From DASSZN01 sp035702805 (GTDB taxonomy: Bacteria; Chloroflexota; Chloroflexia; Thermomicrobiales; Thermomicrobiaceae), in the NCBI GenBank assembly GCA_035702805.1, contig DASSZN010000352.1, positions 1 to 24,267 on the forward strand: a stretch of 24,267 bases of DNA. The letters run 5' to 3'. A program made the translations under genes and the position numbers. Below are positions 14,890-20,961 of this stretch, piece by piece. The notes under the pieces are model-generated. The model was given only the letters and a program-made list of their open reading frames with translations. It did not search any database and was not told the origin of the DNA. How positions within the stretch are numbered: position 1 is the first letter of the stretch; each line of letters opens with the position of its first letter.

Positions 14890-14918
14890 TGGCGCGCTCG
14901 GCCCGCATCGTCTATATC
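14890..14918 (+). promoter_or_regulatory. Candidate promoter for the FAH-fuconate dehydratase pair
   Basis: TATATC (14913-14918) lies 17 nt after TGGCGC (14890-14895) in the 109-bp gap before the FAH-family gene. The -10 matches 4 of 6 and the -35 matches 3 of 6. The tract CTATATC is a rare AT-rich patch here. Initiation near 14925 would give a leader of about 34 nt. Confidence 0.35.
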
Positions 14919-14958
14919 TGACGCCGGACTCGACCGGCTGGATGATGGGAGGGCGAGC

Positions 14959-15804
14959 GTGGCGACTACTCCGAGGCTATTCCTGACCCGGCACCGGACC
15001 GCAGCCGGCCCGGAGCACGCGCGCTGGGCCCTCAACGGCCGCTACCTGCCGGCCGACCTCACCCTGAGCCTGCTCCTCGAACTGCCGGCGCGCGCGGTCG
15101 CCGACCTTCTGGCAGCGTTGCCAGAGGGGCCGCGGGCCGACGACGGCGACCGGCTGGCGCCGGTCGAGCCGCTCCACGAGGTCTGGGCCGCTGGCGTCAC
15201 CTACCTGCGCAGCCGCGACGCGCGCCGGGCGGAGTCCACCGTCGCCGACATCTACGAGAAGGTCTACGACGCCGAGCGCCCGGAGGTCTTCCTGACCGCC
15301 ACCGGCTGGCGCGTCGTCGGCGACGGCATGCCGGTGCGCATCCGCCGCGACAGCACCTGGGATGTGCCCGAGCCGGAGCTGGTGGTCGTGCTGAACCAGG
15401 CCATGGAGGTGGTCGGCTACTGCGCCGGCAACGACATGTCCTCCCGCTCGATCGAGGGAGAGAACCCGCTCTACCTGCCCCAGGCCAAGGTCTACGACGG
15501 CTCCTGCGCCCTCGGCCCCGGCATCCTGCTCGCCGGTGCCGACGAGCTGCGCGACCTGACGATCACCCTCGCCATCCGGCGCGGCGACGCGACGGCCTTC
15601 CAGGGGGAGACCAGCACCGCCCAGATGAAGCGCGGCGTCGCGGAGCTGGCGGAGTGCCTGGGCCGCGAGACCAGCTTCCCCCAGGGCGCCTTCCTGATGA
15701 CCGGCACCGGCCTGGTGCCTCCGGAGGACTTCACGCTCCAGCCCGGCGACGTGGTCCGTGTGACCGTCGGCGACCTGACGCTCGTCAACCCGGTCGCGCG
15801 GTAG
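14959..15804 (+). CDS. Fumarylacetoacetate hydrolase (FAH)-family sugar-acid enzyme, KdaD-like
   Basis: The 281-residue protein carries the FAH fold metal motif EPELVVVLN and the core GYCAGNDMSSRSIEG. NPLYLPQAKVYDGSCALGP is then reminiscent of 2-keto-3-deoxy-D-arabinonate dehydratase (KdaD), as is EVFLTATGWRVVGDG with RRDSTWD. The C-terminal GTGLVPPEDFTLQPGDVV.V is the usual family ending. I chose the GTG at 14959 because GGGAGGG lies 6 nt upstream; no in-frame ATG with a site exists. The L-fuconate dehydratase begins 38 nt downstream, so it likely processes the 2-keto-3-deoxy acid that enzyme makes. It could act either as a dehydratase or as a diketo-acid hydrolase (2,4-diketo-3-deoxy-L-fuconate type). 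The choice cannot be made from sequence here. Confidence 0.88.
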   Translation: MATTPRLFLTRHRTAAGPEHARWALNGRYLPADLTLSLLLELPARAVADLLAALPEGPRADDGDRLAPVEPLHEVWAAGVTYLRSRDARRAESTVADIYEKVYDAERPEVFLTATGWRVVGDGMPVRIRRDSTWDVPEPELVVVLNQAMEVVGYCAGNDMSSRSIEGENPLYLPQAKVYDGSCALGPGILLAGADELRDLTITLAIRRGDATAFQGETSTAQMKRGVAELAECLGRETSFPQGAFLMTGTGLVPPEDFTLQPGDVVRVTVGDLTLVNPVAR

Positions 15805-15842
15805 CGAGCGGTACCCGCCCCAGTTCGGAGGAGGACCCACCC

Positions 15843-17141
15843 ATGCCCGTCACCATCACCGAGGTCGTCGCCCACGACGTCCGTTTCCCGACGTCGCGCA
15901 CCCTCGACGGCTCCGACGCCACCCACCCGGACCCCGACTACTCCGCCGCCTACGTCGAGCTGCGCACCGACGCCGCGGGCCTGGCCAGCGCCGGCTTCAC
16001 CTTCACCATCGGCCGGGGCAACGAGGTCGTCGTCGCCGCCATCCACGCGCTCGCGCCCCTCGTCGTCGGCCGCACGCTGGAGGCGATCCGGGACGACATG
16101 GCGGGCTTCTGGTACGCCCTGACGGGCGAGAGCCAGCTGCGCTGGATCGGGCCGGAGAAGGGGGCCATCCACCTGGCCACCGCCGCCATCGTCAACGCCG
16201 TGTGGGACCTGTGGGCCAGGGTCGAGGGCCAGCCGCTCTGGAAGCTCCTGGTCGACCTCAGCCCCGAAGAGTTGATCGCCTGCGTCCCCTTCAGGTACAT
16301 CACCGACGCGATCACGCCCGACGAGGCGCTCGGCCTGCTGCGGCGCAACGCCCCCGGCAAGGCGGCGCGCGAGGCGGAGATGCTGCGCGACGGCTACCCG
16401 GCCTATACCACCTCGGCCGGCTGGCTCGGCTACCCGGACGAGAAGATCCGCCGCCTCTGCGAGGAGGGGGTCGCCGCCGGCTGGACGCACTTCAAGATGA
16501 AGGTCGGCGCCAGCCTCGCCGACGACGTGCGCCGGGCCGCCATCATTCGCGAGGCGATCGGCCCAGAGCGGAAGCTGATGATGGACGCCAACCAGCACTG
16601 GGACGTCGGGGAGGCGATCGCCGCCATGCGGGAACTGGCGCGCTTCGACCCCTGGTGGATCGAGGAGCCGACCAGTCCCGACGACGTCCTCGGCCACGCC
16701 GCGATCGCCCGCGCCGTCGCGCCGGTGCGCGTCGCCACCGGCGAGCATTGCCAGAATAGGGTCATGTTCAAGCAGTTCATGCAGGCGGAAGCGCTGCACT
16801 TCTGCCAGGTCGACGGCGCTCGGCTGGGCGGGGTCAACGAGGTGCTCGCCGTGCTGCTGATGGCGGCGAAGTTCGGTGTGCCGGTCTGCCCGCACGCGGG
16901 CGGCGTTGGGCTGTGCGAGTACGTCCAGCACCTGTCGATCTTCGACTACGTCTGCGTCAGCGCCTCGCTCGAGGACCGCATCATCGAGTACGTGGACCAC
17001 CTGCACGAGCACTTCGTGACCCCGGTGGTGGTCCGCGGCGGCCGCTACCTGCCGCCGACGGCGCCGGGCTACAGCGCGGAGATGCATGCCGAGTCGCTGG
17101 CCGAGTTCGCCTACCCGGGCGGCCCGGCCTGGGCGCGGTAG
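15843..17141 (+). CDS. fucD: L-fuconate dehydratase (enolase superfamily)
   Basis: The 432-residue enzyme converts L-fuconate to 2-keto-3-deoxy-L-fuconate in the non-phosphorylative fucose pathway. The N-terminal capping domain contains TSRTLDGSDATHPDPDYSAA and GFTFTIGRGNE. The barrel has the KxK motif Lys218-Met-Lys220 (HFKMKVG). Metal ligands are Asp248 (MMDAN), Glu274 (WIEEPTSPDD) and Glu301 (VATGEHCQ), with the general base His351 (CPHAGGVGL). These positions coincide, as I recall them, with those of Xanthomonas FucD, which supports the assignment strongly. The ATG at 15843 follows GGAGGAGG. It forms an operon with the FAH-family enzyme. No fucose dehydrogenase, lactonase or transporter is in the window. 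A hairpin ends the unit at 17170. Confidence 0.93.
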   Translation: MPVTITEVVAHDVRFPTSRTLDGSDATHPDPDYSAAYVELRTDAAGLASAGFTFTIGRGNEVVVAAIHALAPLVVGRTLEAIRDDMAGFWYALTGESQLRWIGPEKGAIHLATAAIVNAVWDLWARVEGQPLWKLLVDLSPEELIACVPFRYITDAITPDEALGLLRRNAPGKAAREAEMLRDGYPAYTTSAGWLGYPDEKIRRLCEEGVAAGWTHFKMKVGASLADDVRRAAIIREAIGPERKLMMDANQHWDVGEAIAAMRELARFDPWWIEEPTSPDDVLGHAAIARAVAPVRVATGEHCQNRVMFKQFMQAEALHFCQVDGARLGGVNEVLAVLLMAAKFGVPVCPHAGGVGLCEYVQHLSIFDYVCVSASLEDRIIEYVDHLHEHFVTPVVVRGGRYLPPTAPGYSAEMHAESLAEFAYPGGPAWAR

Positions 17142-17169
17142 CGCACGGTCGCCCCGAGACCAAATGGCG

Positions 17170-17192
17170 GGGGCGCGACGGAGTCGCGCCCC
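17170..17192. terminator. 10-bp perfect hairpin between convergent genes (GGGGCGCGA-type element, copy 2)
   Basis: Arms GGGGCGCGAC (17170-17179) and GTCGCGCCCC (17183-17192) enclose a 3-nt loop and are followed by TTT. It lies between the stops of the dehydratase (17141) and the peroxiredoxin (17266). The stem resembles the element at 12650-12669. Confidence 0.6.
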
Positions 17193-17265
17193 TTTCGGTC
17201 ACGTTCGAATCTCGATCGGCTCCGTCACGTCGCGCGACGGCCCCGGCTTCGCTCGCTGCCGGGCT

Positions 17266-17736
17266 CTATTCGCCGGCGATCTCGCGCACCCTGGCCAGCG
17301 CCGCGTCGGCGTTCGGCAGGTCACGCCCCTCCGGCACCTCGGCGTAGACCACCTTCCCGGAGCGGTCAACCACGAAGAGCGCCCGCCGGGAGATGCTGTA
17401 GGGGTCGTCCGGGTCGCGCTTGACGCCGTAGGCTGTCATCGCCTGGCGGTTGAAGTCGCTCAGCAGCGGGAAGGTGAACCCCTCCGCCGCCGCCCAGACG
17501 CCCGCCGCGAACGGCGAGTCCGCGCTGATCCCGAATGCCTCCGCACCCAATCGATGAAACTCATCGATCCTGTCCTGCATGTCGGACATCTGGTTGCGTC
17601 AGCCGCCGGTGAAGGCGAAGAAGTAGAAGCCGAGGACCGCGATCTTCTCCTTGACGACCTCGCTGAGCGTCACCTGCTCCCGGTTGCTGGAGGTCAGGGT
17701 GAAGTCGGGCGCCTGCTGGCCGACCTCGACTGGCAT
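17266..17736 (-). CDS. Peroxiredoxin with in-frame UGA at the peroxidatic position (putative selenoprotein)
   Basis: Thiol/selenol peroxidase of the AhpC/TSA family; 156 residues if codon 46 (TGA, 17601-17599) is read through. The frame runs from ATG 17736 (AAGGGA 8-9 nt upstream) through QQAPDFTL, LSEVV and AVLGFYFFAFTGG, then the TGA, then RNQMSDMQ, FGISADSPF, GFTFPLLSDFN, AYGV and SRRALFVVDRSGKVVY. The TGA falls exactly on the peroxidatic cysteine of T-x-x-C. Both halves are conserved, including the catalytic Thr43 and the downstream Arg of SRRALFVVD, and no frameshift is needed. The protein has no cysteine, so selenocysteine is the likely meaning. The usual active-site Pro is Phe39. There is no resolving residue, so an external thiol would be needed as reductant. 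Alternatives are a Cys-to-stop mutation or a base-call error. It is divergent from the CysRS/MshC-like ligase. Confidence 0.88.
17550..17568 (-). promoter_or_regulatory. Candidate bacterial SECIS hairpin downstream of the peroxiredoxin UGA
   Basis: Read on the minus strand, arms ATCGATGA and TCATCGAT pair perfectly (8 bp) around the loop GTT. The loop begins 38 nt after the UGA; counting the closing A-U as open gives 37 nt and loop AGUUU. A G among the first loop bases and a distance of roughly 16-37 nt are the bacterial SECIS rules as I recall them. The codons here (GAT, TTT, CAT, CGA, TTG) are unusual for this GC-rich genome, as expected if RNA structure constrains them. Confidence 0.55.
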
Positions 17737-17804
17737 CGGCAGATCCCTTCCGCTCGTCCTCCTGCCGCGCCGCAGCCGGAGGCTGTAGGTGGTCCGATGG
17801 CGCC

Positions 17805-17810
17805 ATTCTA
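17805..17810 (-). promoter_or_regulatory. Candidate -10 box of the peroxiredoxin gene
   Basis: TAGAAT on the minus strand matches 5 of 6 consensus bases and would start transcription about 60 nt before the ATG. No convincing -35 is found at 16-18 nt, so this is tentative. Confidence 0.3.
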
Positions 17811-17990
17811 GCCCACCTGCCCATCGATCCGACGCGCGAGCGGTGTTCCGAGGTCCTGCGTCACGCCGGCCGGACGCGGCGGGTTAGCGCTCCCGTCGCG
17901 GAATGCCGCGCACCGCGCGGCGGTTGGTGTAGCATAGGCTGTTGTCATAGCCGGGTGCCGGGCCATGGCTGGAGATGGAGGAGGGGGTTC

Positions 17991-19190
17991 GTGCGCCTCT
18001 ACAACACGCTGACCGGGCGCGACGAGGAGTTCACGCCACTCGACGGGCAGACCGTCAGGATGTACGTCTGCGGCATCACGCCCTACGATACGACCCACAT
18101 GGGCCACGCCATGACCTACCTGACCTTCGACGTGATCAACCGCTACTGCCAGTACCTCGGCTGGCGCGTCAAGTACGTCCAGAACGTCACCGACATCGAC
18201 GACGACATCATTCGCAAGGCGCGCGAGCTCGGCGAGTCCTGGGACCGCCTGGGCGACCGCTGCATCCGGCAGTTCCAGGAGGACCTCAACGGCCTCAACG
18301 TCCTGCCGCCGGCCGTCTATCCGCGCGCGACCGAGGAGATCCCCGGGATCGTCGACATGGTGGAGTCCCTGGTCGAGCAGGGGATGGCCTACCCCGTCGA
18401 GGGCAACGTCTACTTCCGCACCGCGAGCGACCCCGACTACGGGCACCTCTCCCGCTGCGATGTCCCGGGCATGATCGAGCTCTCCGCCCAGCGCGGCGCC
18501 AACCCGGAGGACCCCCGCAAAGAGAACCCGCTCGACTTCATCCTGTGGCAGGCGATGCAGCCCGGCGAGCCGCACTGGCCCAGCCCGTGGGGACCGGGCC
18601 GCCCCGGCTGGCACATCGAGTGCAGCGCCATGTCGATGCGCTACCTCGGCCCGCAGGTCGACATCCACGGCGGCGGCTCCGACCTCGTCTACCCGCACCA
18701 CGAGAGCGAGATCGCGCAGTCCGAGGGCTTCACCCACGAGACCCCCTTCGCCCACTTCTGGGTCCATACCGCCATGGTCCGTTACCAGGGTGAGAAGATG
18801 AGCAAGTCGCTCGGCAACCTCGTCCTGGTGCGCGACGTGCTGCGCGACCACACGCCGGACGCGCTGCGCCTCTACCTGCACAGCCACCACTACCGCGAGA
18901 CCTGGGAGTACGAGGACGATGGGCCGGCCCGCTTCGAGCCGACCGTCGACCTGCTGCGCCGGGCCGTCCGGGCTCGCGGCGGTAACGGCATGTCGCTCAA
19001 CCTCGAGCCGCTCCTGCACGACTTCTTCGCCGCGATCGACAACGACCTCGACACGCCGACGGCCGTCGGCGTGCTGCGCGAGATGGCCTACCGGCTGTCC
19101 GAGGCGGCGGAGCAGGGGCAGGACGTCGAGGACGCGCGGGCCATGCTGCGCCGCGCCGCCTCGATCTTCGGGCTCCACAGCACCCGCTGA
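17991..19190 (+). CDS. Cysteinyl-tRNA-synthetase-family ligase lacking the anticodon-binding domain (CysS/MshC-like)
   Basis: The 399-residue class I ligase activates cysteine as the adenylate. HIGH-type signature: MYVCGITPYDTTHMGHAMTY. KMSKS: GEKMSKSLGNLVLV. Zinc ligands are the Cys in VCGITP, the Cys in HIECSAM and the His/Glu in YPHHESE. YVQNVTDIDDDIIRKA is a further family block. CysRS is normally about 460-480 residues. Here the protein stops after the DALR helical domain (FFAAIDNDLDTPTA, ending IFGLHSTR), so the C-terminal anticodon-binding domain is missing. Length and wording (CGITPYD.TH.GHA, YVQNVTD, WVHTAMVRY) are closer to MshC, which joins cysteine to GlcN-inositol. I chose the GTG at 17991 because GGAGGAGGGG precedes it. 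It may be a minimal CysRS or a thiol-biosynthesis ligase. Confidence 0.9.
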   Translation: MRLYNTLTGRDEEFTPLDGQTVRMYVCGITPYDTTHMGHAMTYLTFDVINRYCQYLGWRVKYVQNVTDIDDDIIRKARELGESWDRLGDRCIRQFQEDLNGLNVLPPAVYPRATEEIPGIVDMVESLVEQGMAYPVEGNVYFRTASDPDYGHLSRCDVPGMIELSAQRGANPEDPRKENPLDFILWQAMQPGEPHWPSPWGPGRPGWHIECSAMSMRYLGPQVDIHGGGSDLVYPHHESEIAQSEGFTHETPFAHFWVHTAMVRYQGEKMSKSLGNLVLVRDVLRDHTPDALRLYLHSHHYRETWEYEDDGPARFEPTVDLLRRAVRARGGNGMSLNLEPLLHDFFAAIDNDLDTPTAVGVLREMAYRLSEAAEQGQDVEDARAMLRRAASIFGLHSTR

Positions 19191-19211
19191 CTCACGCGTC
19201 TCCCCATGGTT

Positions 19212-19247
19212 ACGGCGATGGGAGGAACACTCTCCTCCCGTCGCCGT
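19212..19247 (+). terminator. 15-bp hairpin after the CysRS-like gene
   Basis: Arms 19212-19226 (ACGGCGATGGGAGGA) and 19233-19247 pair over 15 bp with one G-U wobble and a 6-nt loop, 21 bp after the stop. It is one of the longest stems in the window. No U-tract follows. Confidence 0.65.
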
Positions 19248-19323
19248 GGACGCGGGACGTGGGGACGGCAGGCATGCTGGACCGTCGCCCCTCGCGGGCG
19301 AAACGCGCTCCTGCGTACCTCTC

Positions 19324-19650
19324 ATGTGGCTCGATGGACGGTCACGGCAGGTAGATTGGCCGGCTGAGGTGCGGCTCGAGCGCTTTCTGGACGCCCACGG
19401 GGCGAAGCTCTGGATCCAGTTCCCCGACGACGATGACCACTGGTACTCGGTCGCGGCGGCGCGCTGCCGCATCCCGCCCGCGCACCTCGACATCGACGTG
19501 CTGGTGACCAGGGCGCCCGGGCTCGACACCGGCGCCCTCTGGATCGACGAGCTGGCGACGGGGTACCGCTGGGCGCTCACGCACGACCACCCGGATCCCT
19601 TCCGGCCGCACCCCTGCCCGTGGCCGCCGCTCGCGCAGCGGGTGGGCTGA
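19324..19650 (+). CDS. Uncharacterised ~100-residue protein, paralogue of the protein at 395-700
   Basis: This 108-residue protein belongs to no family I recognise. It has no signal peptide or membrane segment. Its core aligns with the product of 700-395: VRLERFLDAHG, WIQFPDDDDHWYSVAAA, RIPPAHLDIDVLV, LDTGALWIDELATGYRWAL and DHPD all have counterparts there. The Asp/Glu- and Trp-rich composition resembles small domains found in immunity or binding proteins, but no assignment is possible. It differs from the other copy by a Pro-rich tail (FRPHPCPWPPLAQ). The ATG at 19324 has no strong ribosome site, so the start is uncertain. It lies 133 bp after the CysRS-like gene, beyond the hairpin, and converges on the dehydrogenase gene. 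Confidence 0.75.
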   Translation: MWLDGRSRQVDWPAEVRLERFLDAHGAKLWIQFPDDDDHWYSVAAARCRIPPAHLDIDVLVTRAPGLDTGALWIDELATGYRWALTHDHPDPFRPHPCPWPPLAQRVG

Positions 19651-19691
19651 CGGGCCGCCGTCGCCGGGGCTCAGTGGCCGGGCCATGCCAC

Positions 19692-19718
19692 GGCTGCCAT
19701 CCGCCCCGGGTGGCAGCC
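19692..19718. terminator. 11-bp hairpin between convergent genes
   Basis: Arms GGCTGCCATCC (19692-19702) and GGGTGGCAGCC (19708-19718) pair over 11 bp with one G-U wobble and loop GCCCC. It lies between stops at 19650 and 19749 and probably serves both genes. Confidence 0.6.
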
Positions 19719-19748
19719 ACGTAGCTTCGCTGAACCGGAACGGCGCGG

Positions 19749-20825
19749 CTACCGCTGGCTCTCGCGCCGTACCAGACCGACCACGTGCTCGGCCACCTCG
19801 TCGGTGCTGGCCCGGCCGCCCAGGTCCGGCGGCAGGACCGTCCCCTCCCCGGTCGTCGCCTCGACCGCTCGCATCACCCGTGCGGCGGCGTTCGGCTGGC
19901 CCAGGTGCTCCAGCATCATCGCCCCGGCCCAGATCGCCCCCAGGGGATCGGCCAGCCCCTGCCCGGCGATATCCGGCGCGCTGCCGTGGATAGGCTCGAA
20001 GAGGGAGGGCAGCGCCGGGTCGACCGTCAGGTTGGCGCTCGGGGCCAGCCCCAGGCTCCCCATCAGCGCCCCGCCCAGGTCGGTCAGGATGTCGGCGAAC
20101 AGGTTGCTCGCCACCACCGTGTCGAAGCGCTCCGGCGCCCGCACCATCAGCGCCGCCGCCGCGTCCACCAGCAGCGAGCGCAACTCGACGTCGGGGTAGT
20201 CGCGCGCCACCTCGTTGACCACGTCGTCCCAGAAGACCATGCCGTACTGCTGGGCGTTGCTCTTGGTCACGCTCGTCAGGTGCTTGCGGGGCCGCTTGCG
20301 CGCCGCCTCGAAGGCGTAGCGCACGACGCGCTCGACGTTGAAGCGTGAGAAGACGGTCGACTGGATTGCCACCTCGTGCGGCGTGCCGACGTGGATGCGC
20401 CCGCCGACCCCGGCGTACTCCCCCTCGGTGTTCTCGCGCACGAAGAGCATGTCGATCTCGGCCGGCCCCTTGTCCCGCAGCGGGCCGGTCACGCCCGGCA
20501 GCAGCTTGATCGGGCGGACGTTGACGTACATGTCGAGCGACTTGCGCAGCGGCATCATCAGGCCCCAGAGGGTCACGTGGTCGGGGATGCGCGGCGGGTC
20601 GCCGACGGCGCCCAGGTAGATGGCGTCGACGCCCTTGAGGGTCTCGATCCCGTCCGGTGGCATCATCGCGCCGGTCTCGCGGTAGAAGTCGCTGCCCCAG
20701 GGCAGGTCCTTCCACTCCAGGCGCGCCTCGCCGGCGACCGCCGCCTCGAGCACTCGCTGCCCCGCCGGGATGACCTCCTTGCCGATGCCGTCCCCGGCGA
20801 TCACCGCGATGCGGTACGACTCCAT
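19749..20825 (-). CDS. Tartrate/D-malate-type dehydrogenase (isocitrate/isopropylmalate dehydrogenase family)
   Basis: This 358-residue NAD-dependent beta-decarboxylating dehydrogenase acts on a 2-hydroxy dicarboxylate. It has an IAVIAGDGIGKEVIPAG start, VNVRPIKLLPGV (substrate Arg region), DMLFVRENTEGEYAG, and the Lys block TKSNAQQYGMVFWDD. The family signature NLFADILTDLGGALMGSLG carries the metal Asp residues, and FEPIHGSAPDIAG.G.A(D)P(L)G follows. FWDD after NAQQYGMV is typical of tartrate dehydrogenase/D-malate dehydrogenase (TtuC/DmlA) rather than LeuB or Icd, and no leucine-pathway gene is adjacent. The ATG at 20825 has GAGGAG about 6 nt upstream. It lies 136 bp downstream of the NDH-2 gene, with a hairpin between, so co-transcription is uncertain. 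Confidence 0.9.
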   Translation of the reverse strand: MESYRIAVIAGDGIGKEVIPAGQRVLEAAVAGEARLEWKDLPWGSDFYRETGAMMPPDGIETLKGVDAIYLGAVGDPPRIPDHVTLWGLMMPLRKSLDMYVNVRPIKLLPGVTGPLRDKGPAEIDMLFVRENTEGEYAGVGGRIHVGTPHEVAIQSTVFSRFNVERVVRYAFEAARKRPRKHLTSVTKSNAQQYGMVFWDDVVNEVARDYPDVELRSLLVDAAAALMVRAPERFDTVVASNLFADILTDLGGALMGSLGLAPSANLTVDPALPSLFEPIHGSAPDIAGQGLADPLGAIWAGAMMLEHLGQPNAAARVMRAVEATTGEGTVLPPDLGGRASTDEVAEHVVGLVRRESQR

Positions 20826-20933
20826 CCCGCGCTCCTCTTCCTCATGCGAATGCGACCGGCACCCGGACGACGGGCTGTCGTCCCGCCGGGCAGCCGGGCG
20901 AGACCGAAACGCGCCAGGGCGTCTCCGCCGGCC

Positions 20934-20950
20934 GCCCGCGATGCGCGGGC
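20934..20950 (-). terminator. 7-bp hairpin after the NDH-2 gene
   Basis: GCCCGCG (20934-20940) and CGCGGGC (20944-20950) enclose a 3-nt loop, 12 bp beyond the NDH-2 stop on the minus strand. The stem is short and there is no U-tract. Confidence 0.4.
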
Positions 20951-20961
20951 TCCGCCCGGGC

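Noticed and set aside
17266..17589. Separate 107-residue protein starting at ATG 17589
   Set aside because: It begins inside the peroxiredoxin fold just after the active site and lacks the N-terminal strands. The in-frame upstream half is conserved, so it is part of one gene with a UGA codon.
17561..17824. Frameshift explanation for the interrupted peroxiredoxin
   Set aside because: The upstream and downstream halves are in the same frame, so only a codon replacement, not an indel, separates them.
17808..19580. 590-codon minus-strand open frame opposite the CysRS-like gene
   Set aside because: It is an antisense shadow; the plus-strand frame has HIGH, KMSKS and zinc motifs.
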